64,000 nucleotides of DNA from Armigeres subalbatus. Its lineage: Eukaryota; Arthropoda; Insecta; Diptera; Culicidae. The position numbers and the translations under genes are program-made. The stretch spans positions 406,435,612 through 406,499,611 of the forward strand of contig NC_085141.1 in the NCBI RefSeq assembly GCF_024139115.2, read 5' to 3'. Below the pieces are notes generated by a model. The model did not search any database and was not told the DNA's origin. It saw nothing but the letters and a program-made list of their open reading frames with translations. This document shows positions 1-12,067 of this stretch, in pieces; position 1 is the first letter of the stretch; each line of letters begins with the position of its first letter.

Positions 1-412
1 TACATATTGTACCATGGTTTTCCACGTTGTACCAGCATGGTACAAGGTGACACACTAGTGGTACAACTTGTACCATGGTACGAATACCACACTGAACCAA
101 AATATCCTCTTTCGAACGACTGAATTGGCATTCCGCGCTTTTGAAATATGATTCCTCCCATTACCATATGATACGCCTGGTGCATCTGACACACCCACTT
201 AAAAGCGAAAGAAAATCATCCGAACAGTGTACAATGCCCATCATGTTTGTTGGATGTACTGTCATTCCATGCAAAGATGTTGTTTGCACCAACCAAAAAT
301 CATTCGCTATCAGAATAAATTGTAATGCAACTTCTTGCGTTGATTGCGTCGGCATTGGCTAAATCGCCATTAGTATTTTATACATCGTCAGTTCGACAGC
401 AAAATTAAAATA
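1..412. other. Intergenic stretch with short palindromes
   Basis: I see no gene here. The first 95 bases hold several copies of TTGTACCATGG and its inverse CCATGGTACAA, so they can form small alternating hairpins. The rest is AT-rich and unremarkable up to the initiator-like TCAGTT just before the next reading frame. Confidence 0.5.
387..392 (+). promoter_or_regulatory. Initiator-like TCAGTT upstream of the 413 start
   Basis: TCAGTT fits the arthropod initiator consensus (TCAGTY) and lies about 24 bases before the ATG at 413. It would give a very short 5' leader. I see no clear TATA box or downstream element, so this is a position and consensus match only. Confidence 0.25.
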
Positions 413-689
413 ATGACTTTGCCCGCGGATAGATATTGGTCGTTTACAAATTTGGTAAGTTTACGACAAATAGTTAATAAATAGATTGGTTACGATTAAC
501 TTTTTCTTTCAGGTTAAAGACCTTTGTTATACCTCCGACAGTTCCGGACGGAGTTCCGGAGTTCAAATAATACGACGGTGGATCTGCTCCCCATCGCACG
601 CCGGATATTTCCTTTGGCTACAATCGATGCTAACACCGGACGTGATATATTTTAATTACCAATGCGTTAAGACCGTTCTACAATGGTGA
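413..689 (+). CDS. Putative two-exon karyopherin-like N-terminal fragment
   Basis: Exon A is 413-454 (14 codons, ATG at 413) and ends TTG|gtaagt. Exon B starts at 513 after a pyrimidine-rich ttctttcag. Both junctions are phase 0 and the frame stays open to TGA at 687-689, giving 72 aa, with AATAAA following near 720. The protein has the pattern W..SP.A..F.W.L, then a V.YF..Q..K..L block and a final W. From memory this resembles the first HEAT module of importin-13/transportin-3 type nuclear transport receptors; the match is weak and unconfirmed. The last TGG can also be split as TG|gtgagc, the usual look of an exon continuing elsewhere. No downstream exon is visible because a foldback element follows at once. 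It could be a truncated duplicate, a real short gene or chance. Confidence 0.4.
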
Positions 690-807
690 GCACAGCGGGG
701 CATGTTTCTTTTTATTAAAAAATAAATGAAAACATAAAAATCTCCCGAATATTAATACAATTTCATGCAGAAACAATATAGACTGCATCTTTATAAGGTA
801 CCAGCGT

Positions 808-1447
808 AATGAATTATTGGCAGATGCTGATTTTCTACTCGCCGCTGTCACATCCAGGCGCTATCGTATATGCGCAAAATAGCCAGCATGAGTTAACCGC
901 CAGAAATTTGTATCTTCTTCTCTTCTTCATTGGCATTACATCCCCCACTGGGACATTGCCGCCTCGCAGCTTAGTGTTCAATTAGCACTTCCACAGTTAT
1001 TAACTGCGAGGTTTCTAAGCCAAGTTACCATTTCTGCATTCGTATATCATGAGGCTAGCACGATGATACTTTTATGCCCAGGGAAGTCGAGACAATTTCC
1101 AATCCGAAAATTGTCTAGACCGGCACCGGGAATCGAACCCAGCCACCCTCAGCATGGTCTTGCTTTGTAGCCGCGCATCTTACCGCACGGCTAAGGAGGG
1201 CCCTACAGAAATTTGTATGACGAAAGACATCTAACGCGGGTTTTCTCAACAGCAGGAGCTTTTCACGAAAATCTATTTGGTACCAGTTATGTAGGAAGGT
1301 GTCTGCTACTACGCCTACCAAATATTTTTTCGATTAAGTTGCTTATTTTCGAGATATTAAACCTTAGATGCTTTTCGCCATACTGATTTCCGAAAGTTAA
1401 CTCCTAGTGTGCCGCTGTAAGCACGCTCAAAGCAGGCGATTCATTCA
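808..1447. mobile_element. Foldback/MITE-like element interrupted by a SINE
   Basis: Once the SINE at 914-1205 and one copy of its 13-bp duplication are removed, this is the reverse-complement counterpart of 14132-14452. The two share the stretch around GCGCTATC.TATATGCGC and the end CAGGCGATTCATT. The element is an imperfect palindrome: GTATGGCGAAAG near one end is mirrored by CTTTCGCCATAC near the other. No coding capacity is visible. The superfamily is not assigned because no clean flanking duplication was found. Confidence 0.7.
914..1205 (-). mobile_element. Feilai-like tRNA-derived SINE, full length
   Basis: Read on the minus strand it starts TAGGGCCCTCCTTAGCC, contains the RNA polymerase III B box GGTTCGATTCC, and ends in an AAGAAG-type tail. 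It is flanked by a 13-bp duplication, CAGAAATTTGTAT (901-913 and 1206-1218). It matches the copy at 30085-30376 almost throughout. The clean duplication points to a relatively recent insertion by target-primed reverse transcription. Confidence 0.9.
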
Positions 1448-1704
1448 AAAACGATCCAATGTCTATTCGATTTTTGTTTTGGCTATCATTCGGTTTTTGG
1501 ATGATGCGCATATGGTGTATGTCATCAGGCATCGGGGCGATCAAATGCTCATCATCCAGAAAGCGTATGATGTTCGTTAAAGGGCTGAGGCGAATCAACT
1601 GTCAGACATTATGAGGCTGAAGTTTGGGTTCAGTGCACCAGTGTGTCATTAGTATAATGCGGAGTTTTTTGTGAGTGTTGACCACGTGAAGTGCCGCAGT
1701 AAAC

Positions 1705-1862
1705 ATGCTGCGTTGGGAATCGGATTGCGTGTCTACTGTGGTAGTCATTTTCTACCTCACCTTGTATGTGCCGTCCGTGTACGGAGCAGAGACTGCAACG
1801 GCTGTCAAAATTTTCCATCAAATTGTCAAAACAAAAGTGGTTAACCAAGATGTCGGATTTGA
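1705..1862 (+). CDS. Possible first coding exon with signal peptide
   Basis: The ATG at 1705 opens a frame whose first 30 residues read like a signal peptide: a short polar start, then a hydrophobic run including VVVIFYLTLYV, then SVYGAE as a plausible cleavage site. The exon would end at GAA|gtaagt (donor at 1863), a strong donor. A TCAGTG initiator-like site lies near 1629. No following exon can be identified with confidence. One weak acceptor (ttctag, about 2171) would add only about ten residues before a stop. I do not recognise the protein. It could be an upstream ORF in the leader of the next gene, or chance. Confidence 0.3.
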
Positions 1863-1929
1863 AGTAAGTTTACGCTGCTTGTGTGGCGTCGTAATTATTC
1901 GCTAAATTTCGCATTCAATCTCATTCGAT

Positions 1930-2343
1930 TCGGAGTGAAAACCGTCGGAAAGTGTTCCGCCGATTGTTGTGCAGTGTTTGTGCTAGAAGTTGGCCTGTTT
2001 CCGACGCGGGTCTCCTTGTAACGGTCGATTCCAGTTCGGCTTGTACATGTGTTTTTTCTACTTATTCTTGTAGTGTTGGTAGAAAACAGCAGGAGGACGG
2101 ATCAAGAATATTTTGATTCCCTTCGGGCGTTTCGTGGAAGCTAAAAAGAAGCAGCATTTTATGTGCCTTCTAGGACGGTGGCATTACCAATTCGCATAGT
2201 TCCTAGTTTGTGGTTATTTCACTCCGAATTGGGGAAAGTTCTGCGAAATTATTCCATCCTGATGCGGAATTGTCAAGGACGGTACTAAAAATAGTTTTGT
2301 GCACTTCTTTTTCACGTTTTCACCTGGCCGTGCCTGTTCGACG
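1930..2343 (+). other. Probable 5' UTR/promoter region of the 2344-9051 gene
   Basis: This stretch is clearly richer in G+C than the surrounding DNA and contains no repeat I recognise. It leads directly into the start codon at 2344. The transcription start is not defined by the sequence; initiator-like TCATTCG sits near 1922. Confidence 0.4.
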
Positions 2344-5300
2344 ATGTCCAGTGATGACTTGCTCAGCTACGAGCTGGCGGAAGGTGAGGATCCGGCCCTA
2401 CTGAATGAGGACGACCTGCTGCTGTCCGACGATGGTAAGTTGGATGATGTTTTGGTTTGATGTGGGACGACAACGGAACGATACGACCGGGGAATGGGAA
2501 ATCGATTTTTGTTGCAATCGATGATGGGTTGCATCAACAATCGGACCAAATTTTCATATACGTATGATGACATCCTTATAGTAGTTTGATATAGAAAGTT
2601 AAAACATGATAAGCTTGTACAAATTATTTATTTGTCGCATATGAAACGTCAATTTTTTTTTCTTAATTTGATTATATATGTAGTGTCAAATTAGATTTTA
2701 GTCATTAAAAGTGTATTAATTAAATAAGTTTTGTTTATTGATGACTATTTGATTCAAGTTTTTTAAGACATTTTTTCATTTTGTTTGGATTGATATAAAT
2801 TGGATTTTCATGTGCTTTCCAAAAAATTTACTATTGATATTTGCATAACTCAATTTACTCGCAGTAGTAGTAAATAATTAAAGAGCAAATTGGTCAGATA
2901 TATTTCTATGTTCAAGGATTAGCTTCAATAAGCAGGATCAAATTATTAGACCAGGAAATTTTTTCCAATGTTCATTAAAAATTAAAACTCCAAGATTTTT
3001 AATTTTGGATACTCAACACCGACATGATTAGACTTTTTTTAGTGTTATATCGAGGTACGTTTGTAGGCCTTTGCCGTCAAACCTGATCGATTTTCAATTA
3101 GGTTCTCTAGCCTCTTCTATTTTTCCCTTGCCTTTACTTTCTTATTCCACTAAATAAAAATTATTGAAAATTGTTATTTTGTTATTCTGGATCCGTTTTT
3201 GAAAATAAAATATTAATCACAGAGCTGTTCCCAACTTAATTTAAAAATAGAAAGCTTAAAATTGCATTAAAAAAAGGCTATTCAAAGCTTACTTCGTTGC
3301 ACACTCTTACGTGAGGTTAGAATGGAAAAAATGATTTGTGTTGGATTTCCATGAACGAGATTTTTAAAGATTGTTCACAGTTTAGTGTTAGGTGAAACGT
3401 ATTGGCTTCAGTTGTTTAAAAGCAGAGGCAAATAATTAGCACAATATGTTTAGCTCAAAAGATGTGTTTTTTATTGGGCCTCTTTGTCTTCGATACATCA
3501 TACACAACTGATTTTCATCCCTTACAATAAATGTAAACATTCAAAATACGTAATCATTGGGCTACCTTTGCTAGTTATTGCCAAAAAATACTTTATTACG
3601 ATACCTACAATAAAAATACGATTTATGTAGAAAAGATTTTTTTTGCTAATTGTATAACATTTCATATCTTTCCAACAGTAGTGATTTTGTAACGGAAATT
3701 CATAAACAGAGGAGGAAACTAAAATTTGTTCTAGCATCAATTCCTTCTATTTACCTACATTTAAATTATATCTTAAAACATATCTGTTAGTGACTTCTTA
3801 GTATTGTGAAGGGAAAATGATGATATTCGTTAGTTATCTTGAAGTATATTTCGTAATCTGTAAACAAAATTACAAATGATTATGTAATCTTATTTATTTC
3901 GTTAATTGTACGTACTCATGAAAGTTTGTGATTGTTTCAAAGCAAATACAACACTGGCTGTGATATAACAAATATTCTGGATATATTTTAAAATAAACTC
4001 CTATGTTCAAAATGTTTATCGCATTATGGCAATCATTCTTTTTTTTTATCGTTACGTTCTTCAGCAATAACTAAAATGGTTACACGATATATCCAAAGTC
4101 TAACAGAAACACAGCAAAAGATAATGAGAAATGTTCAAAGTTAATTTTATGGAATTGCTTATAAAACACTCCAAATTTATGTGAAGCTTATTTTGTAAGT
4201 AATGTACTGTAAGGAGTAAAGGGTAAAGTAACACAGATAATAAGACGTATTTATTGTTTTATTGAATACAGTTGAAAAATAAACTTTTTTCCTTAAATAG
4301 GGTGCAATCGACTGAACATCGTATGGTTAAAAGATTGCAAATTATATTGAAAAAATATTGTGATCTTTGTAAGAACAACAAATTGTACTCCTAGTAGTGT
4401 TAGTTTTATATAAATAAATGACTGATATTAATAGTGAATCTTCTATTTCTATGGGAATATTTTAAATGTATTGTAGTTACTTATGGTATACAATTATGAA
4501 TTACAATGGACTGGTGTGATGCCCTAAATCTAAATTAATCAAACATAATTGAATAATAGTAGTCTAATGCCGTTGCACAATAATGACAATAGGCCAGAGA
4601 ATGATCCAACATAGTTTATTTATACTTTTTGGTGAGTAGATAATAAAATGATAAAGAATCGATGGAGCAAAACTTGTACCTTCAAGAACAGTTTATTTAT
4701 CATGGCTCCTAAATCGCAGTATTTTAACCTTTGTTTTGTTTCTATTTTAATAATCCAACACCTAAAACATCTCACAGGTTCACCACTTCTATAGACAAAG
4801 TAGCTATTTGAGAGAAGTTACCAAACCGTTACCAACCTCACAGGCAATCTTCCTCCCAGTCCTAGAGCTAGTTTTAGAACTTCAGTCAGAAAGCCAAACT
4901 TTAGGTAGCGACAACTCCTAGATTCAAAACGCCCAACGTTTTCTTATCGTTTATCCAGAGAGTGGCATCAAGCTCGAGCAACACGAGGAGGAGTTTCTGC
5001 TCAGCGAATCGGAGGACTGGGTTGCCAAACAGCTTGCGGCCAAGGAGAAGGAAGCAGCTCAACGATTGCCGAAGAAAGTTTCGGATCTCACGCCGCCGAC
5101 GACGACGCCTACCGTCGTTCACGCCTCAAAGGAAAATGCAGCCCAGGTGCAGCCTAGGAAGGTCACCAACGTAAAACGGATTCCACCGTCGCAGCAACGT
5201 AGTGCGAGTCCAAAAGAGCAAACACCTTCCATACCGGAAGTGAAGAAAGAAATTATCAGAACTGAAATCGCGCCGCCAGCAAGTGCCCCAGCTCATCAGG

Positions 5301-8300
5301 AACTGGACGCGATAGTGAAAGAAGAAGCACCTTCAAGCCAGGAGACGATTTTGCCCGCATCTACGGAATCCGAATCCGGCAGAGATACTACAACGGATAT
5401 ATCTTCCGTTTCTGGCTCTTCTCTGGTTCCGGAATCGGCCTCGGGCACCTCTTTGTTCACAGAATCCTCTTCTGTTTCACAAACGGATTTGGACATTACA
5501 CCTGCCCGACAATCCACTCACAGGGAAGAAGAAACGGATGGCGTTTCTTCACAGGACTCACGAGTAGCGGATGCCGAAGCTTCAAAAGTATCTTTGAATG
5601 AGAAAGCCAAATCCTCCAGTCAGCTCTGCGATACCACTTCGACCGAGGATGTGTTGGACTTATATGTCACAAATCAAGACCGTGAACAGGATTTCTCCTA
5701 TGACACGGATGAATCCACGGAGAAGCGTGACTGGAAGCATGAGACAAGTAACAAAAATTCATCCGCTTCACACCAGTCACAGCAGCCCCTTCGGCCACAT
5801 TCAAACAGGCCGAACAACTTCAAACATTCCGGCGATTCCAGTGGCTCTTCCTCTGGAGAACAACATTTTCCACCCCTCGGAATGCTGCCACATCCGGGAG
5901 GACCCGGAGGTTACGGCCCAGGACCATTTCGTGGTGGTATGCGTCCGCGTTTTCCGCCGCGACCAGGTTTTCCGGGTGATATGAACAATTACCGCAACAA
6001 TCGTATGAACTTTCCGATGGGAGGTAGGCCTCCATTCCCACCGCGAGGGCCACCGTTTGATCCCATGATGCGACCAGGTATGATGCGCCCTGGTGATCGC
6101 ATGCCCTTCGACCCAATGCGAGGTGGACCCCGTATGGGTCCCGGTGGACCAATGTTTCGACCAGGTGGCCCTGGTGGACCATTACCCGGTGGACCACCAT
6201 TCGGCCCAATGGGTGGACCAGGAAGAGGCCCCGAAATGCCCCCTGGTGGCCCTCCAGGTCCGATGGGTGCCATTCAACCGCACCCGCCTCCATTGCTGGG
6301 TTTCGATACTGCGCCCCTGGCGGCAACCACCCCTGCTGTTCCTGTGATTTCCGCACCGGTTCTACCCAGAAAGGTGTTAATCAACCCAAATTTCAAAGGA
6401 GGCGTTGAGGCAGCAACTAGTAAGAAGCACCAAATTCCAATATGCGACAAGTTATTCACAATTTTCTTCCTTTTCTGCAGATCAATTGATGCGCGATGCA
6501 CTAAGTAGTCAACAATTTCTAGCTAATATAAACAGCCGTCCAGTCAGCGACGAGGAACTGCTCCGTCAGCAGGAAGAATTCATCAACAAAAATCGAATTG
6601 AAGTGGAGAAACGGCGCTTCGAGCGGTCGCCATCCCGCGAGAGAGAACGAGAGCGCGAACGCGATCGGGATCGAGATCGCGAAAGAGACCGCGAGCGCGA
6701 ACGGGAGCGAGAACGCGATCGGGACCGTGATAGGGAACGCGAACGGGACCGCGGTCGCTCGAGGGAACGGGAACGCGAACGGGACAAGGAGCGTGAACGG
6801 GAACATCGTGATCGTTCGCCACGGGAACGATCCAGGTCTCCGCGGCGTCATCGCGCTGGCAGTCGGGACCGGGACGCAAATCGACCGCCGAGAAGGAATT
6901 TCCCTTCGCGGCGACAGGGCAGTCGCGATCGTGACGACGACAGTCGGTATCCGAAGAGGCGGAAGAGCGGAGATTATGGGGACAATCCGAGGGGTAACAG
7001 TGATGTAAGTTGTGGATTTGCGGGAAGTTTGCCGTTTATGACAAAAATTTGTTTTTCGATTTTTTTTCCGCAGAGAAAGGACGATGATGAAGATCCAGAA
7101 ATTAGAGCGTATCGAATGGAAATTGAGAAGCAGAAAGCTGCTCGGGAGAAGATTATTCGTGATAAGGAGATGCGTCGGAAACAAGCGGCGGAAGAGAACA
7201 AAAAACCGAGAACTTCGGTGAGTAATGTTTTGCAGCATGATGTCTTATCAATTTATTCATTTTGTGCAGCAGGAATGTATTCATTAGGTCGAAATTTTAT
7301 ACAAGTGGTCTTTGCATTATCACCCACTAAAAAAATCGTATTGATCATTTTTTTATACTTTCAAGTTGTTCAATATTGTGATATTATTTTATTTTTTCTT
7401 CAAATAATGGAATTTGGTTAAGAAAATTGTAATGAAATCATTGCACTAAGTAACAAATAATAAATACTCCGACCTTTTTCACAGGATCGCAAATCCGAGG
7501 AACCTCCCGCCAAGTACACTCCGATCGTGGTCACCGAAAAGAAGATCATCTCCCTCAAAAAGAAATCCGAATCAGATAGTAAGTCGCCATCGGATCGCCA
7601 CTCATCGTCCAACCATGCTACGTCCTCATCGCGTAAGCCCGCTGCACAGTCGGTGGAGTCGTCTAAAAAGGCACCACCGTCGTCCGCCAACACCACCACC
7701 ACCACCTCTTCGTCCGACAACGATTCGTCGAAGTTGACCTCATCTGCACCCCCGTTGTCACCGGGCTCGCCAAAACGCAAAGTCATCGACAATCGGGACG
7801 AGCTGGATCTGTTTCTGGACGAGTACGAAGAGGAGCTGCTGCGGGAGCCGACCCCATCGCCTCCGCGAGAGAAACCTCCTCCGCCGGTCAGCAGCAACCG
7901 AGATAGTGGGCGCGAGGGTCGCGACAGTGGACGAGATGGTCGGGGAGACGGCCGTGACAATCGCGATCATCGGAGTGGTTTCGGCTCAGGCAGCCGGCGT
8001 ATTGTGCTTAAACCAGTTTCGGGATCGGATTCACGCCAGAGCGATAAAGACAAAGCTCCGCCGGCGAAGAAGTCCAGAGTATTTGATAGGCTAGATAAGC
8101 GGATAGGGGTCAATGATGCCGACAAACGCAAACTACAAAGGTTAGTCAAGGACAACTGAGACAGCTCAATTGACAAGGGAACACAGATTAATGTACTTGC
8201 GTGCACGTGTGGTAAAGACTTGGATTTGGTTTCCTATACTTTTATGTTTATTCTTGTGTTCGTATCAAGATTGTTCTTTGGTGTAACAAGTGTAAGTTGT

Positions 8301-9051
8301 TGTTCACAAAGTACCCACACTTCAGTATGTTATGACCTAGGATTAGGATTTATAGTCGCTCACAATCCGTGTGCAGTAGCAACCATTTTAATTTATTTGC
8401 TAAGACATTTTCGTTCTCACAGGAGAACGAAACAACAACACATCCTTGGTATCCTACAGGTGGGCTCAATCGCCTTACATTATTTTTTTTGATGAATCGC
8501 CAATTTGTTACACGATAACAAACGAATAGCCCGGCATAAATTCACGCGCGTTTAACTTCTTACTAGCTGCTTTTTTTTTTAAATACCATTTATTGTAAGC
8601 AAAACCTATTGTGTAACGACGAAAGTTGAGAAAAACTGTGAAAGTTAGTCTTTAGGCATTAACAAATTTTCAATTAAGCTAGTTCATAAAACCCCCATAA
8701 AAGGTAATCTTTACGCTGACAAAAAATAGTGACAACTAAAGTGAAAAGTACATAAATGCATTGCGCATAGCAACAGGTACCTCTCTCGAGCCTGAAATAG
8801 TTCTCGACAGTTAGAGAGTGAACAATCCTTCGACGCACCCAACAACGCATCGATATGGTGTATTATCTCGTTCCCTATGTTCTCCCCCCAACAGGATGTC
8901 GCCGGAGGTTGTCGCTGCAGATCATCGCACCAACATCGGAAGTTCGGTGGTTATCGTTGAACGCCGTTGCGAGAAATACAATCATGATGATGACCGAAGC
9001 CGACCACGGCGACATAAGAAATCCAAGAGGAGCAAACGCAGTAGAAAGTAA
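2344..9051 (+). CDS. RBM33-like acidic, PG-rich, RE/RS-rich nuclear protein (six exons)
   Basis: Exons: 2344-2434, 4959-6419, 6481-7004, 7074-7217, 7485-8140 and 8895-9051. All introns are GT/AG and phases match at every junction, giving about 1010 aa. Order: acidic Leu/Asp/Glu N-terminus (1-60); Ser/Thr/Glu-rich linker; Pro/Gly/Met-rich segment with repeated GGP (about 337-477); the NINSRPVSDEELLRQQEEF block; a long RE/RD/RS stretch (about 570-690); a charged helix with the pattern E.R.YR..IE.QK..RE (693-740); an acidic LDLFLDEYEEELL motif (about 845-860); and a basic KKSKRSKRSRK tail. The helix and acidic start recall vertebrate RBM33, an RNA-export adaptor, but I see no RRM, so the name is tentative. 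A nuclear RNA-processing role is inference. If the last intron is retained, the frame stops at 8157-8159. AATAAA follows at 9244. Confidence 0.8.
2435..4958 (+). other. First intron of the RBM33-like gene
   Basis: The intron begins gtaagt and ends ttatccag. It is strongly AT-rich with many short homopolymer runs. I see no exon, RNA gene or full mobile element in it. Confidence 0.75.
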
Positions 9052-9243
9052 TGGTGAACTCATAGGCGTTGAATGACTGGTTGGAAAGTTTTGTATTTTT
9101 GCACGCGGTGAACTATTATATTTTTGATATTGTGTAGGTTAGTACATTGTTATTGTAAATATATTTTCCACATTTTTTTGTATAATTTAGGCATCACAGT
9201 GTATCATTAGTAATTATTTCGATGAACAGATTTTTTTGTTCAC

Positions 9244-9249
9244 AATAAA
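9244..9249 (+). terminator. Poly(A) signal of the RBM33-like gene
   Basis: AATAAA lies about 190 bases after the stop codon at 9051, in an AT-rich 3' UTR followed by a T-rich stretch. Confidence 0.55.
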
Positions 9250-9299
9250 GTTTTTTATTTACACTTTAGCTTTTTTCTACAGTCATTCAATGAAAAGGA

Positions 9300-9470
9300 T
9301 CCTAACCAAATTTTGGCGGCACTTTCCAATTTCTATAGTACTAGCTGTCCAGGAAAATTTCGCCTCGCCCAATTGTTGTTCAAAAATGCTCGACAAAACG
9401 ATCTCCTCTCCCTTCTCCGAGCGTTACGTAATTTGTGGATGCTCCCTTACCTAATTTGGTCCCTGAAAAT
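9300..9470. repeat. MITE fragment with GCGTTACGTAATTTGTGG end
   Basis: The right part (about 9404-9450) matches the right end of the complete MITE at 24184-24350, including GCGTTACGTAATTTGTGGA and GCTCCC. The left part is unrelated, so this is a broken copy. Confidence 0.55.
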
Positions 9471-9659
9471 ATCATCAATCATCATTCTACGATTTGGAAA
9501 AACTTCAGAAACAAGGTTCTTGCACTCTTCGCAGTATTGAATGATATTTAATTTAAAGCACCTTTAAATCACTAAACCTTTTAATCTTATTTTTGGTGAA
9601 TTTCGAAGCATCTGTTAATGTTAAATTTTCGCATTTTTATTTTCATTAGTAATAGAGGG

Positions 9660-9830
9660 GTGGCAAACCATGGTTTCGCCAAGGGCGCTGGCGGTCCACG
9701 CTATGGCTCTGTGTGTATTACTTGCCACAATGCAATGTCAGGCACAGAAAAGCTTTCAATTAATAAGTGAGGAAATGCTAATAGTTCCAGTTGGAATGTG
9801 GAGCCATAGAAGGAGAAGAAGAAGATGTGG
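9660..9830 (+). repeat. 3' end of another SINE-like repeat
   Basis: It contains AAAAGCTTTCAATTAATAAG, a degenerate match to the 3' half of mosquito SINEs, and ends in a GAAGAAGAAGA tail. The first part (CGCCAAGGGCGCTGGCGG) is found in inverted, degraded form near 34495. No tRNA-like 5' part is visible. Confidence 0.45.
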
Positions 9831-10427
9831 TTTAAATTCAAAATTTGAAGAGGCCCTGATGAATTTGGCTTTGTTACAAGATTTTGAATTGGACATTATT
9901 CCTTGAGGTACTCGAAGTACCAAAGGTATGCAATGCCCAGAATCCGTTCATCTTATTATTTTATTACCAGACAATTCCATGCGAGACTGTAACCAGTTCG
10001 AGTCAATCTGTTTCAACTTTTATACCCAAAACGCAAGGAAAGTCGCCATTTAGTAAGACAGTAGCAATTTATTTGTTGTTAATGCTGCTGCGCTTTATGA
10101 TGACAGGCTAACAATGGTAGCGCATGCGATTAAGCTGTTTCATCTACTTTTAAAAGCAATCATCGCCTCCGTCGGAATTCGAAATTGGGTGCGAGCTTTT
10201 TTGATGTCGTCGTCCGTTCTGTGATTGCACTTTATTAAATTTACGCTTTCTCTGGAACTGTCAGCTTCATTGTTTAATGCCCCGCTTGTGCAATGAACGG
10301 ATGTAATAGAAAATTAATAATGGTTAACCAGTCAAAGAGCGATTAACTGTACGGATGTTGTTGGTGCAAGAAAAGACAATTTTGATGCCAATTTTGATTT
10401 GATGTGAATAAGGAATACATGTGTTGG
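9831..10427. other. No gene seen
   Basis: AT-rich spacer between the SINE-like fragment and the 3' end of the RTE element. No reading frame or repeat is convincing. Confidence 0.5.
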
Positions 10428-10618
10428 TTATGGATCCTGTACACCTCCGGTGGTGCAAAGGGCCGACTTGAAAAATCTCCATCCTGAGCGTTGCCCGGTT
10501 ATCGCTTTAACCTGTTGCCAGACTAGATTTTGGTCGACTTCTTTTATTTCTTTATTGAGGCTTCGCCGTCATGAGCCTCTGGGTCTGCCTCTGCTGCGAT
10601 GTCCGGCTGGGTTCCAGT

Positions 10619-12067
10619 CTAAAGCTTGTTTGCAGATTTCGTTTCTGCCCTACGGAGAGTGAGGCCGACCCAGCCCCACTTCCGATCTCGAATTTCTGTT
10701 GCTATCGGCCTCTGGTGACAACGACGATGGAGCTCGTTGTTTGAGATCCAGTTGTGAGGCCACCAGGCCCGAATTATATACCGCAGGCATCTGTTAATGA
10801 ACACCTGCAGCCGTTGAGTGTTCTCCACTGATACACACCATGTTTCGCTAGCGTATAACAGCACAGATTTCACGTTAGAGTTGAAAATTCGTATTTTGGT
10901 GCGTTCACTTATCTGCCTGTTTTTCCAGATATTTCTTAAACTCGCAAAGGCAGCCCTTGCTTTCTTGATCCGTGCGCCTATGTCGATCTTGGTGCCGCCG
11001 TCTGACGCCATTTGGCTACCAAGATATTGGAAGCTTTCAACATTCTCCACTGGTTGCCCGGCTACTGTGAAACTGAAAGGAGTCACCGTGTTTACATCCA
11101 ACGATTTGGTTTTGTTGACGTTGATGACTAAACCTGCCGAAGAGGAGTGCTCGGCAAGATCGTTGAGCTTACTCTGCATATCAGAGCGCCGTTGCGCGAG
11201 GAGTGCAACATCATCCGCCAATTCGAAGTCATTTAGGTGCTTCATGGTTATAGGCTGCCATAACAGCCCGCGGTTTGGTTCACGGTCAATCGCATCTACC
11301 AAAATCTCGTCGATTACGATGAGGAACAGTAACGGTGATAGAATACATCCTTGCCTCACACCAGCTACGACCCGGATAGGGTCGGACAAGACCCCATTGT
11401 GCAGCACTCTATACGAGAAGGCCTCGTACTGTGCCTCGATGAGGCCGATGATTTTCTCAGGAACCCCCTTGCGTCTCAGGGCGCCCCACATATTCTCGTG
11501 ATTGAGACGGTCGAAAGCTTTTTTGTAGTCAATGAATACCAAGTAAAGGGACTCTTGGAATTCGTTGACCTGCTCCAGAATGATGCGGAGCGTGACAATA
11601 TGGTCCACACAGGATCTTCCGGAACGGAATCCGGCTTGCTGCCGCCGGAGAGTCGCATCGATCTTCTCCTGAATCCGGGCTAGGATAATTTTGCACAGAA
11701 CTTTGAGAACGGTACACAGCAACATAATGCCTCGCCAGTTATCGCATACAGTCAGGTCACCTTTTATAGGTACCTTCACTAAGATACCTTGCATCCAGTC
11801 GACCGGGAAAGTTGCGGCGTCCCAGATATTACGAAATAAACGATGCAGTAGTTGAGCGGATGTCATGGGGTCAGCTTTGAGCATCTCGGCTGATATGCGG
11901 TCGACCCCTGGGGCTTTATTCGATTTCATGCTTTGGATGGCTGTTTGAATCTCTAGCAGTGATGGAGCTTCGGTATTGACACGTGTTATACGTCGGATCC
12001 TAGGCAGATCATGCCGAGGTGGTGATGGCCTGGTTGGCACTTGAAAAAAGTTGTTCGAAGTGCTCAA
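10619..12067 (-). pseudogene. RTE-1 reverse transcriptase domain
   Basis: 482 codons. Motifs in order: KAPGVDRISAEML (motif 0/1 region), QAGFRSGRSCVDH, FIDYKKAFDRL (motif A with catalytic Asp), AGVRQGCILSPLLF (motif B), LADDVALL (motif C, Leu in place of the usual Tyr/Phe before ADD), then VESFQYLGS and the C-terminal KWGWVG block. The two catalytic aspartates of motif C are kept. The frame ends prematurely at 10619 by a frameshift. The missing N-terminal linker is the frame at 12009-12527. Confidence 0.85.

Noticed and set aside
1090..1200. tRNA-like sequence with a B box
   Set aside because: It is the 5' part of a SINE with a 13-bp duplication, not a functional tRNA gene.
5820..6356. Long minus-strand and alternative-frame open frames over the PGG-rich and RE-rich regions
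   Set aside because: Antisense or shifted readings of low-complexity coding sequence of the RBM33-like gene.
8220..8492. 90-codon frame with a hydrophobic start
   Set aside because: Lies inside the last intron of the RBM33-like gene, has no splice support and is not needed for any gene model.
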